From JBOFBH01 sp051657715 (GTDB lineage: Bacteria > Actinomycetota > Actinomycetes > Actinomycetales > Angustibacteraceae): DNA of 64,000 nt. Shown piece after piece: positions 18,301 to 25,280 of this stretch (within the stretch, counting starts at the first letter, position 1; each line of letters starts with the position of its first letter). The position numbers were made by a program, and so were the translations under genes. The notes below the pieces were generated by a model. That model ran no database searches. It was not told where the DNA came from and saw only the letters and a program-made list of their open reading frames with translations. Where the stretch lies: assembly GCA_051657715.1 (NCBI GenBank), contig JBOFLF010000009.1, positions 1 through 64,000 on the forward strand, in the 5' to 3' direction.

Positions 18301-19016
18301 GTCTTGTCGAGCTGGGAGAGCGCGACCGCGCGGGTGTGGTGCGCCTGGGCGCGACCGACGTCGTCCGCGACCTTCTCGAACAGCTTGGCCGCGGCCTCGG
18401 CCGAGCGCAGTGCGGTGCCCGGGTCGCCCGCCACGAGCTGGGCTGAGGCGAGGTTGAGCGTCGTGGTGGCCCGCAGGGCGAGGTCGTCGTCGCCGAGGTC
18501 GTCCAACACGCCGAGCAGGACCGCGACGCTGTCGGCTCCCCGGCCGCTGCGCAGCAGCTCGGCCCCGTCGGCGAGCCGCTGCGCGGCGCTCGTCGCCATG
18601 CCGTGGGTGATGTATCCGGTCTGTGGCAGATCCGCGATCTCCGGGGGGAGCTCGACGTCGGCGACCGCGGCCGCGACGTCCGGGACCGGGGTCTGCTCCC
18701 GGATGCTCTGGATCAGGTTGAGGGACACGGTCGCGAGCTGGCGCTCGAGCGCGTCGCCGGCTGGCAGCACCGAGATGTAGTCGAGGAAGTTCGGCAGCTG
18801 TGGCCGCAACAGCCGCAGCGCCGCGACTCGAGCTGAGCCGTACTCGGCGATCGCCCGGTCGTACTGGCGCCGTCGCTGGGCGTCCTGGCCCCGGGCCACC
18901 GCCGCGTATATCTCGCGCACCGCGGCCGACGAGGATCCTTCCTGCGTGCTCACCGCCCAATCCGCGGTCAGCGGCAGGGCCGAGACGAAGCTGGCGGGGT
19001 GGCTGATCGAGCGCAT
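15396..19016 (-). CDS. TcA-like toxin-complex subunit, short form with TPR-like N-terminus
   Basis: This 1206-aa protein starts at an ATG with AGGAG five to six bases upstream. Residues about 35-260 form helical TPR-like repeats. A later helical region with TPR-like character (about 440-560) is followed by a long Ala/Glu/Arg-rich coiled coil (about 610-840). The C-terminal third has the TcA signature that docks TcB: YQFWAIRTAKLMERAYNFET, then TNLKEVVSLANDYPFAF, DFDHRAPGFHSQRISAVEVE, and a beta-rich end. Classical TcA proteins (2,300-2,500 aa) have a large alpha-helical shell with receptor-binding domains before the pore. Here that part is replaced by TPR-like repeats, so this may be a reduced or differently delivered Tc system. 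It overlaps the TcB-TcC gene by 4 bp. Confidence 0.8.
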   Translation of the reverse strand: MRSISHPASFVSALPLTADWAVSTQEGSSSAAVREIYAAVARGQDAQRRRQYDRAIAEYGSARVAALRLLRPQLPNFLDYISVLPAGDALERQLATVSLNLIQSIREQTPVPDVAAAVADVELPPEIADLPQTGYITHGMATSAAQRLADGAELLRSGRGADSVAVLLGVLDDLGDDDLALRATTTLNLASAQLVAGDPGTALRSAEAAAKLFEKVADDVGRAQAHHTRAVALSQLDKTSEAKAALAAAVDTLTAVTAEWEPSLSLRSDGPGPGGPALTPGSPTRDVGVPELTAPGLHASDLSTHHLPDWAGGHRIVDSPAMLPRQGTVDDIAMSSVGAQLLERPVVRPRLAGLDFIADGNLSAVTVRFPGADGGWSSTALPNPAERAASAETWSFELPAAGTVTSVVWQDGVAPTAEALLDTVYVRRQTVQAVSDLWCRPTGAGEAAAYLTHLYAYVLPSSLADCHHALGRYDRAHQHYLLASGYSYLNALEAESVWIRLAENVLAWGDDLYREERLDEAKDVYARLVTADGGPALTEPAFSLAPLAAPADSAKTVLADPSQASTVNPQLARSLLVILARWAYLNAGLDFWGTSLFPIFTFDYLQQVASGFAQQSIQAEREYVNFQNQAEGEAATRRELQGAAALADAEVAIRGEQLAAAAADTAAMGAAADLAALRAQHAQEDRDGYADAGYWQYVGQSIATATGAGKDWYGSEIRGLAADIERGSAQGEGAQLAAAATLLGGQKSYEYQLDRLGRGIEEMNAAIPIAQAQLASAQARERAAALGVQAAELRADLTRDALTAFENEVFTPELWTRMASIMRGISADYQFWAIRTAKLMERAYNFETDASVSVIRSSYPVGGTDGLLGSDYLLRDVSSFTYSFVTQRGGKTTNLKEVVSLANDYPFAFYEFQRTGRITLDTSLRDFDHRAPGFHSQRISAVEVEMIALAPPGGIRGYLRGGNISRYRSADGSDRMRFHQSDTMALSDYTTRGDGLLFRADPRLHGTFEGHGLASTWELELPRRSNNLDFRTISDVRLVFYYSAQFSPGLRDAVLAAPALPGELVHVRTLLPRWDFPEAWYPFLDSGTLTLPVTPQFLPRNEQDFSTAQVTVQVLTTGDVSAADVDVVLTLPGRPPATVTTDSDGAAATEPGNAFQAAMGSDVLGEWTIQLVPRPGSALRSEAGGLNGDLVEQVVVILQYGFTWAG

Positions 19017-19171
19017 CGGTGCTCCTAGGTGCGAGGCTGGCGGCGCTGGCGCGAAGATCTGCGCCCCCGAGCAGGTGCGAGGTTCCGGCGAACCTTCCCG
19101 AGGTCGTGCCAGAGGAGAGGCGCCGACCGCCGCCCGTGATACCGCCGCCACCCAAAACCTGCGGGACGACC

Positions 19172-19936
19172 TCAGTCGGTTCGCCCACCGGCCTCCAGCA
19201 CGGCGAGGTCGCGCACCGCGTAGCGGTGGTGCTCGGCCTCCTCCTTGAGCACCACGGCGAGGCAGCGGCGCACGACGTACTCCCGGTCGGGGTACGGCTG
19301 CGCCGGCTTGCGACCGCAGGCCCGGTCGAGCTCGGCCTCGGTGAGTCCCGCGACGAAGCGCCGCACGGTCGCCATGCGGAGCAGCCGCAGCGCGAGCACG
19401 TCGGTGAACGTGGGGGCTACCTCCAGGTCGAGCCCGAGTTGCGCTGACCCGTCGGCTGGCATCCCGCTAGCGGGAAGGCCCCACGGGTGGTACGGCGCCT
19501 CCTCTTCGAGTACGGCGTTGCCGAACCAGGCATCGCTGGCGAACAGCAGGTGCCGCTGGGTCTCGACGAACGACCACTCGCCCCCGACCCGCTGGCGCAA
19601 CGTGGCCTCGGGCATCAGCGCGACGCGGTCGAACGTCGCCTTCCACAGCGCCTCGATGGCACCCCACGCGGCCCGGTAGTCGTCGGGGGACGCGGCGTCA
19701 CGCGCCAGCACCCGTGCGGGGTGCCGGCGGTCGAGCTCGGCTTCGACGTACCCGGTGACGTCGACGTCGTTGACGACCAGACGCTCGAAGTCACCGCCGA
19801 AATAGATGTCGCTGCCGTAGCAGTCGACGATCTTCAGGCCGCTGACCTCGCAATCGCGGACCTCGAGACCGGCGAGGTCGCACAGGTGGATGCGGGCGCC
19901 GCGGAACTGGTCCGTCTCGGCGTACTCGGCAGTCAT
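19172..19936 (-). CDS. DinB-fold protein with a short repeat-like N-terminal segment
   Basis: This 254-aa protein belongs to the DinB/YfiT-like four-helix bundle superfamily, often metal-dependent thiol transferases. It is not the DNA polymerase DinB. Possible metal-binding His residues occur in ETQRHLLFASDAW and in the late KEEAEHHRYAVRDL. The first 65 residues (FRGARIHLCDLAGLEVRDCE and following) read like a short pentapeptide/beta-helix segment. The ATG at 19936 has no strong ribosome site, and a GTG seven codons upstream is an alternative. It lies 95 bases downstream of the heliorhodopsin gene on the same strand, so the two may be co-transcribed. Substrate unknown. Confidence 0.78.
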   Translation of the reverse strand: MTAEYAETDQFRGARIHLCDLAGLEVRDCEVSGLKIVDCYGSDIYFGGDFERLVVNDVDVTGYVEAELDRRHPARVLARDAASPDDYRAAWGAIEALWKATFDRVALMPEATLRQRVGGEWSFVETQRHLLFASDAWFGNAVLEEEAPYHPWGLPASGMPADGSAQLGLDLEVAPTFTDVLALRLLRMATVRRFVAGLTEAELDRACGRKPAQPYPDREYVVRRCLAVVLKEEAEHHRYAVRDLAVLEAGGRTD

Positions 19937-19981
19937 GGTGGGAGTCTCGTGCACCGGCGTCCGCCGCACCACCTGTCGGCC

Positions 19982-20020
19982 ACCGGCCGAGACCGGGCTC
20001 GGCAACCGGCCGAGACCGGG
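19982..20020. repeat. 16-bp direct repeat with a hairpin between heliorhodopsin and DinB-fold genes
   Basis: ACCGGCCGAGACCGGG occurs twice with a 23-bp period. GCCGAG at 19986-19991 and CTCGGC at 19998-20003 can pair around a 6-base loop, about 30 bases after the heliorhodopsin stop. There is no T tract, so I do not call a terminator. It could attenuate read-through into the next gene. Confidence 0.4.
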
Positions 20021-20031
20021 CGGGAACGGCG

Positions 20032-20892
20032 TCAGGCCAAAGACCCGGCGACGATCTGCCAGGCGAGCGCGGACTTCGCCGCGAGGCTCAGCACGAGGTA
20101 GCCGAGCTCGCCGAAGCCGTAGTCGCGCCAGGCGCCGATCTGCCGGTACTGCAACCACTGGTTCACCGCGAAGCTCATGAAGAACGCGAACAGCGAGAAG
20201 AAGATGCCGTAGACGAACGACGGGACGTCCTGGGAGCCGACCAGGTTGACGGTGATCGCCACCCAGGGCGCGATGCCGGCCACGCATCCGAACCAGAACG
20301 GCGCCAGGTCCGCCGGGCGCCGCCCCGGGGGGTTCGTGCGCTCCTGGACCCAGCCGAACAAGATCATCGCGACGTTGGCGCCGATGATCCCGATGACCGC
20401 GCTCACCTGGGTGATGCCCGCGTACAGCGCGATCAGGACGACCATGATGGTCGAGCTGAGGCTGTACTCCAGCCACCGGTACGGGTTGATCCCCCGAGCC
20501 AGGCCGCGTTCGTACGAGCCGCGCCGGACCACACCGGTCAGCAGGTGGTCCAGCGACGCGAGCGCCAGAAACGCCGCGACAGCCAGCCCGATGGGCACCG
20601 CAAACGCCGCCTCGGCCTGGGGCACCGCCGTACCCGGTGGCCCGGCGGGGTAGGCCGTGGTCAGGTCGATGGCGAAGTCGCTGGCCACGACGAGCACGGC
20701 GACCGCCTGAGCCGCGTGCAGCACGGTCAGGGCGATGTTCCAGGCCCGCAGGCGTCCCAGACGGGACCGCGACACATCATGACCCGCCACCCGGTCGGAC
20801 GTCGGCCGACCCGCTCGGTCGTTGAGGGCCATGCGGTCGTCAACGGCCATGCGGTCGTCAACGGCCATGGGGTCGTCGGCTGGGTTCGACAT
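20032..20892 (-). CDS. Heliorhodopsin
   Basis: This 286-aa protein has seven hydrophobic segments and the motifs of heliorhodopsins, retinal proteins inserted with the N-terminus in the cytoplasm. The retinal Lys is K273 in YLVLSLAAKSALAWQ, with S269 four residues before it. The counterion Glu is E142 in RWLEYSLSSTIM, and two conserved His are H59 (ALTVLHAAQ) and H116 (SLDHLLTG). Their spacings (57, 26, 127, 4) nearly equal those of the studied protein 48C12 (H23, H80, E107, S237, K241). Other family motifs are AVNQWLQYRQIGAWRDYGFGE and PFWFGCVAGIAPW. Light sensing or enzyme regulation rather than ion pumping is the accepted view of the family. The first 21 residues are a tandem repeat with four in-frame ATGs, so the true start is uncertain. 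No retinal-synthesis gene is in the window. Confidence 0.95.
   Translation of the reverse strand: MSNPADDPMAVDDRMAVDDRMALNDRAGRPTSDRVAGHDVSRSRLGRLRAWNIALTVLHAAQAVAVLVVASDFAIDLTTAYPAGPPGTAVPQAEAAFAVPIGLAVAAFLALASLDHLLTGVVRRGSYERGLARGINPYRWLEYSLSSTIMVVLIALYAGITQVSAVIGIIGANVAMILFGWVQERTNPPGRRPADLAPFWFGCVAGIAPWVAITVNLVGSQDVPSFVYGIFFSLFAFFMSFAVNQWLQYRQIGAWRDYGFGELGYLVLSLAAKSALAWQIVAGSLA
20827..20880 (-). repeat. 18-bp tandem repeat at the heliorhodopsin N-terminus
   Basis: About three 18-bp units (ATGGCCGTTGACGACCGC, with the last one diverged) encode MAVDDR, MAVDDR and MALNDR. Each unit carries an in-frame ATG, so copy-number change would add or remove possible starts without shifting the frame. 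The transmembrane region begins only at about residue 48. Confidence 0.75.
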
Positions 20893-21172
20893 GACGACGA
20901 CAGTACTGACTGCACCACATCGAGGCGCTCCAGACCTGACGTGCGCGGACTTGACCTGCTTGCTGCTCGGGCGCTGTCGCGGGGTGGCGACTGATCACTC
21001 GCCGATCCGGGACGCCGCCCGTCCGCCAGGTGCATCCGGTCACCACCGGGTGAGCGGTTTGATCAGTCCCCGCTCCACCAGGCAGGCTGGCGGACCACCA
21101 CCGATCCTGGCTGTCCCGTCACCGAGAGCGACGGCGACGGCCTAGGCACGCCTCGGACCAAGGAGCCGCGCG

Positions 21173-22375
21173 ATGACACCCTCGGGGCCGCTCGTCATCC
21201 GGGCCGAGCACGTCTTCGACGGCGAGCGGTTCGTGCCCGACGGCGGCTGGGTGCACCTGGACGCCGGCCGGATCACCGCCGTCGGGCCGGGCGAGATGCC
21301 CCCGCCAGCCGGCATCCCGGTGCTGGACCGACCCCGGGCGACGCTGCTGCCCGGCCTCGTCGACACCCATGTCCACCTCGTGGCGGGCGGCGAACCCGAC
21401 GCCCTCGCGCTCGACCCGGTCCGCTCAGACGACGAGCGGGCGGCCGTCGTCCGGCGGTCGCTGCTCCAGCACCGCGCCGCCGGTGTGACGAGCGTGCGGG
21501 ACCTGGGGGACAACAGGTTCTGCGTCGTCGACCGCACGGTCACCGGCGACGAGCCGTGGGTCGTCGGATCCGGGCCGCCGATCACCTCGCCCGGCGGGCA
21601 CTGCGCCGCACTCGGCGGCGAGGCGACCGGCGAGCGGGCGCTGCGGGCGGCCGTCGCCGAGCGCCACGAGCACGGCGTCCAAGTGGTCAAGGTCGTCGTC
21701 AGCGGCGGCGCGATGACCGCCGGGTCCGACCTGCTCGGGCTGCAGTTCGACGCCGACCAGGTGCGGACCGTCGTCGACGAGGCTCACCAGCGTGGACTGC
21801 CGGTCACCGCGCACGCCCACTCGGTGCCGTCCGTCCAGGTGTGCCTCGACGCCGGCCTCGACGGGATCGAGCACTGCACCTGCCTCACCGACGACGGCAT
21901 CGACACCCCGGACACCGTCGTCGACGGCCTCGCCGCCCGGCGCCCGTGGGTGTGCCCGACGTTCGGGCGGCTGCCCGGCCTGCCCCCCTCCCCGCAGGCC
22001 GTCGAAGTGATCCGCCGGACCGGGATGACCCTTGAGGCCCGCTTCGCTCAGGTCGGCCGGCTGCACGCGGCGGGTGTCCGTCTCGTCGCCGGTTCCGACG
22101 CCGGCATCCACCCGGGCAAGCCGCACGGTGTCCTGCCCTACTCGGTGGCCGAACTGGTCCGGTCCGGGCTGCCCGTCGAGACGGCGCTCGCCGGGGCCAC
22201 CTCCGCGGCCGCCGACGTGTGCGGGCTCGGCGCTACGACCGGGCGGCTGCGCGCCGGGATGCGCGCCGACCTGCTCGTCGTCGACGGCGACCTCGCGGCC
22301 GACGTCCTCGCCCTGACCCGGGTGCGGGACGTCGTGCTGCGCGGACGTCCGGTCGTCACCGCCCCAGCCACGTGA
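21173..22375 (+). CDS. Metal-dependent amidohydrolase (imidazolonepropionase-like)
   Basis: This 400-aa cytoplasmic enzyme of the amidohydrolase superfamily is closest in layout to imidazolonepropionase-like or Xaa-Pro dipeptidase-type members. The metal-site motifs appear in order: HxH in LVDTHVHLV, Lys in VVKVVVSGG, His in VTAHAHS, His in GIEHCTCL and Asp in LVAGSDAG. The end (GRLRAGMRADLLVVDGD) is the usual composite beta-sandwich tail. The ATG has AAGGAG seven bases upstream. It is divergent from the heliorhodopsin gene across about 280 bases and convergent with the nicotianamine-synthase-like gene. The natural substrate cannot be read from the sequence. Confidence 0.92.
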   Translation: MTPSGPLVIRAEHVFDGERFVPDGGWVHLDAGRITAVGPGEMPPPAGIPVLDRPRATLLPGLVDTHVHLVAGGEPDALALDPVRSDDERAAVVRRSLLQHRAAGVTSVRDLGDNRFCVVDRTVTGDEPWVVGSGPPITSPGGHCAALGGEATGERALRAAVAERHEHGVQVVKVVVSGGAMTAGSDLLGLQFDADQVRTVVDEAHQRGLPVTAHAHSVPSVQVCLDAGLDGIEHCTCLTDDGIDTPDTVVDGLAARRPWVCPTFGRLPGLPPSPQAVEVIRRTGMTLEARFAQVGRLHAAGVRLVAGSDAGIHPGKPHGVLPYSVAELVRSGLPVETALAGATSAAADVCGLGATTGRLRAGMRADLLVVDGDLAADVLALTRVRDVVLRGRPVVTAPAT

Positions 22376-22414
22376 TGCCGGCCCCTGGCGTGGTCAGCCG
22401 GGGCGCGCAGACGG

Positions 22415-23299
22415 TCAGCCGCGGCGGGCCACCAGGACCGAGTTGACGACATCGCCGAGCGGGTGCACGAGCAGCTCCGGCACTAGCCCGGCCTCGGTGA
22501 CGTCCGCCACGTCGACGACGGGGTAGAGCAACGACCGCAGGCCGTCCGCGCTGCGGGCCACGACCCGGGCGCCAGGTGGCAGCAGCCGCGCCACCGTCTT
22601 CAGCACGCCGCGCTTGTCGGCCGGGGTGCGCCCCACGAGCGCGGCGAGGACGACGGCGTCGCCGCGCTCGAGCGCGGCCGCCATGCCCTCCCCGGTGAGC
22701 GCGTCGGCGCACCGGACGTCGACCGCGCCCGGTGGAGCGAGCCGGTCGAGCACCCCGCGTGCGCGACCCACCGCCCGGGGGTCGTTGTCGACCACGGTCA
22801 CCCGCGCGGACGTCGACCGGTGCAGCGCGAGCGCGCTCAGCGGCAGCGGGCCGCCGCCGACGAAGCAGATCCGGCGCAGCGCCGCGACGTCCTGGCCCGC
22901 TGCCGCGAGCGCGCCGATCTCGAGCCTGACGAGCCGCTCGTAGTTGTCCAGGTAGGGGAAGCCGGCGAGCGCCGCGACCGGGTCGGCGGCGGCCAGGACG
23001 GTGGCCGCCCAGTGGTCCTCCAGCGCCGCCTCGCCGTCCGCGCAGACCGCGGCGAGATCCGCCGCGATCCGCCGGACTCGGGGGTCGGCGAGCACGGTGG
23101 ACGCCGTCCGCGAGTTGCCCGCGAGACAGGTGTGGACCAGGTCACCGAAGAGCGCGTCGACGGCCGGACAAGGCGCGAGGTCGGGCATGGCAGCCAATGC
23201 CTCGTGCAAGCGGATGACGCTGCTCACGACCGACTCGGCCGCCGGCCTCGCCCGCACCGCGACGTCCGGCGCGCTACCCGCCTGCGCGGCGGTCAGCAT
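22415..23299 (-). CDS. Nicotianamine synthase-like enzyme
   Basis: This 294-aa protein resembles bacterial nicotianamine synthase-like enzymes (the CntL relatives). They transfer aminobutyrate from S-adenosylmethionine to an amino acceptor to make metal-chelating opine-type metallophores. Typical signatures are FPYLDNYERLVRLEIGAL, the SAM-binding ICFVGGGPLPLSALAL, and VTVVDNDPRAVGRARGVL. The ATG at 23299 lies inside the end of the upstream GNAT gene (7-bp overlap), so the two are translated together. No opine dehydrogenase (CntM-like) or metal transporter is in the window. The final product, and whether it is nicotianamine itself, remain unknown. Confidence 0.85.
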   Translation of the reverse strand: MLTAAQAGSAPDVAVRARPAAESVVSSVIRLHEALAAMPDLAPCPAVDALFGDLVHTCLAGNSRTASTVLADPRVRRIAADLAAVCADGEAALEDHWAATVLAAADPVAALAGFPYLDNYERLVRLEIGALAAAGQDVAALRRICFVGGGPLPLSALALHRSTSARVTVVDNDPRAVGRARGVLDRLAPPGAVDVRCADALTGEGMAAALERGDAVVLAALVGRTPADKRGVLKTVARLLPPGARVVARSADGLRSLLYPVVDVADVTEAGLVPELLVHPLGDVVNSVLVARRG

Positions 23300-23853
23300 C
23301 CGCGGCGTAGCAGGTGCTGGACGTCGATCTCGAAGTGCACGCAGTTGAACGGATCCGGCCGGCAGTCGTGGACGACCCGCCCCGACAGCGAGCGCCAGAA
23401 CGCCTCCGCCCCAGGCACCCCGGCGTCGGTGTGCAGGTAGACCCGTCGGTACCCGCCAGGCCCGACCGCCCACGCCACGGTCTCCTCGACGAGTGCCCGG
23501 CCGACTCCACGGCGGCGGGCCGCGCCGGACACCCAGACCCGGACGATCTGGCAGGTGTCCGGGCGGTTGAACTCCTCCGCGAGCCACAGCGGGTTCGGCG
23601 GGGCGGCGAGCACGCACGGCCGGACCGCCGCCGTCCCGAGGACGCCGTCAGTTCCGCGCGCCACGAAAAGCTGGTGCCCTGGGCGGTCCAAGTACATCGC
23701 GCCGAGGTCGTCGAGGTCGCCGTGCCACCGCGGGCGATACCCACCCAGGTCGGCGTCGAGCACTCCGCGCATCGTGCGGCCCGCTTCGGCCAGATCGGCG
23801 TGGGTGGCTGCGGTGACCTCAATCAGGTCGGCCGAGTGGACGGCTGCAGGCAC
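23293..23853 (-). CDS. GNAT-family N-acetyltransferase coupled to the nicotianamine synthase-like gene
   Basis: This 186-aa protein has a GNAT fold. The acetyl-CoA pyrophosphate loop is RRRGVGRALVEETV, preceded by the strand IVRVWVSG and followed by YRRVYLHTDAGVPGAEAFWR. It starts at a GTG with AAGGAG about ten bases upstream. The 7-bp overlap with the next gene indicates a two-gene operon, so it may acetylate the metallophore or an intermediate. That role is inferred only from the arrangement. Confidence 0.88.
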   Translation of the reverse strand: MPAAVHSADLIEVTAATHADLAEAGRTMRGVLDADLGGYRPRWHGDLDDLGAMYLDRPGHQLFVARGTDGVLGTAAVRPCVLAAPPNPLWLAEEFNRPDTCQIVRVWVSGAARRRGVGRALVEETVAWAVGPGGYRRVYLHTDAGVPGAEAFWRSLSGRVVHDCRPDPFNCVHFEIDVQHLLRRGC

Positions 23854-23968
23854 GACTACGGCACTCCTTCGTGACGGACGGGTTCGCCCGGCATATCACT
23901 GACGACCGGAATGATACCCATAACCGAAATGGCGCTGATGCGCCGGTACCCACGCGGGCGACGCCGGG

Positions 23969-25240
23969 TCACAAGTCGCGTTCGGCCAGCTCGCGAAAGG
24001 CATCCGGGACGCTGGCGGCACTGCCCAGGGTCACCGGCAGGTAGGCGACCGCGGACTGGCCGAATCGGCGGCGGACCGCGTCCACCGACAGGTCGAGCGC
24101 CCACCGCGCGGCCCCGGTCGGCGAGCCGGGCCGCAGCGGGTCGTCGGGCAGCGCGGGCAACTCGGCCTGGACCGCGTGCGCTGTCGACAGCTTCGAGGCG
24201 GACACCGCCAGCAAGGTGATCTGCGGGTCAGAGCGCGCACCGTACTCGTCGCGGATCGCCTGCCAGGCCAGTCGTTCGGCGACCTCGGTGAGGGTCAGGG
24301 TGGTGGCCACCGGCACGGGCAGCGTGCAGGCCCGGCTCGCCGAACGCATCCCCGGGAACCGCACCCGGACGGTCACGGTGCGGGCCGCCTGGCCGCTGGC
24401 CCGCAACCGCCCGGCGACCCGGTCGACCAGGTGCGCCAGCACCTCACGCACCAGCTCGGCGGTGGCGTGCTGGCGCCCGAGCGCCGACTGCGCACCGACC
24501 GAGCGGGCCTGCGACGAGGCGACCACCCGCCGCGGGTCCTCGTTGTGGGACAACGCGCTCAGCTTCGCGCCGACCGCGCGGCCGAACACCCGCTCCAGCT
24601 CGGCCGGCGACACCCGGGCCAGCTCACCGATGGTCCGGATGCCGCGGTCGGCCAGTCGCCGCTGGGCCACCGGGCCGACACCCCACATCAACCCGACCGG
24701 CAGCGGGTCGAGGAACCACTGCTCCCGCCCCGGATGGACGACCACCAGACCGTCCGGCTTCGCCACCTGCGAGGCCACCTTCGCCAGGTGCTTGGTCCGG
24801 GCCACCCCGACCGAGATCGGCAGCCCCACCCGATCACGCACCTGGCGACGCAACCGGGCCGCGATCGTCTCCGGCGACCCGAACAGGTGCACCGACCCGG
24901 ACACGTCGAGGAACGCCTCGTCAATCGAGACCCGCTCCACCGCGGGGGTGACGTCGTGCAGGACGTCCATCACCGCGTCCGCCAACCGCTGGTACTCACC
25001 GAAGTGACCCGGGACGAAGATCAGCGACGGGCACAGCCGCCGGGCACGCCACCCGGCCATGCCGCCGCGAACGCCGGACGACCGGGCCTCGTACGACGCG
25101 GCGAGCACCACCCCGCCGGTCGCACTGCCGCCCACGGCGATCGGTCGTCTGCGCAGCGTCGGATCCAGCAGCTGCTCGACCGACGCGTAGAAGGCATCGA
25201 GATCAGCGTGCAGGACCGTCGCCATCACCCGGTGAGGCAC
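23969..25240 (-). CDS. dinB: DNA polymerase IV (Y-family translesion polymerase)
   Basis: This protein of up to 423 aa copies damaged DNA. Catalytic carboxylates are the Asp residues of LHADLDAFYASVEQ and the Asp-Glu of VERVSIDEAFLDVSG. The palm and thumb motifs SVGVARTKHLAKVASQVAKP and LMWGVGPVAQRRL follow, and then the little-finger domain. It does not end in an obvious beta-clamp QxxLF-type motif. The start is either the GTG at 25240 or the ATG at 25225. Neither has a clear ribosome site, and the message could be leaderless because the operator palindrome ends one base before the GTG. Expression is predicted to be under LexA control. Confidence 0.95.
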   Translation of the reverse strand: MPHRVMATVLHADLDAFYASVEQLLDPTLRRRPIAVGGSATGGVVLAASYEARSSGVRGGMAGWRARRLCPSLIFVPGHFGEYQRLADAVMDVLHDVTPAVERVSIDEAFLDVSGSVHLFGSPETIAARLRRQVRDRVGLPISVGVARTKHLAKVASQVAKPDGLVVVHPGREQWFLDPLPVGLMWGVGPVAQRRLADRGIRTIGELARVSPAELERVFGRAVGAKLSALSHNEDPRRVVASSQARSVGAQSALGRQHATAELVREVLAHLVDRVAGRLRASGQAARTVTVRVRFPGMRSASRACTLPVPVATTLTLTEVAERLAWQAIRDEYGARSDPQITLLAVSASKLSTAHAVQAELPALPDDPLRPGSPTGAARWALDLSVDAVRRRFGQSAVAYLPVTLGSAASVPDAFRELAERDL

Positions 25241-25280
25241 CTGCTCATGATATCGAACATGTGTTCCATATCATGAGCAG
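25241..25280 (-). promoter_or_regulatory. SOS (LexA) box within a 40-bp palindrome
   Basis: TCGAACATGTGTTCCA (25253-25268) matches the actinobacterial LexA box TCGAAC-N4-GTTCGA with one mismatch. It is centred in a larger inverted repeat: CTGCTCATGATAT on one side mirrors ATATCATGAGCAG on the other, with 18 of 20 positions paired. It lies immediately upstream of the polymerase IV gene. Confidence 0.85.

Noticed and set aside
19172..19936. DNA polymerase DinB
   Set aside because: The name is shared, but this is the DinB/YfiT metal-binding helix bundle. The real polymerase IV is at 23969-25240.
19986..20003. Rho-independent terminator after the heliorhodopsin gene
   Set aside because: The stem is only 6 bp and no T tract follows on the minus strand. 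Recorded as a repeat/hairpin only.
19937..20476. Upstream part of the frame that contains the DinB-fold protein
   Set aside because: It is the out-of-frame shadow of the heliorhodopsin gene. The family similarity starts only near the ATG at 19936.
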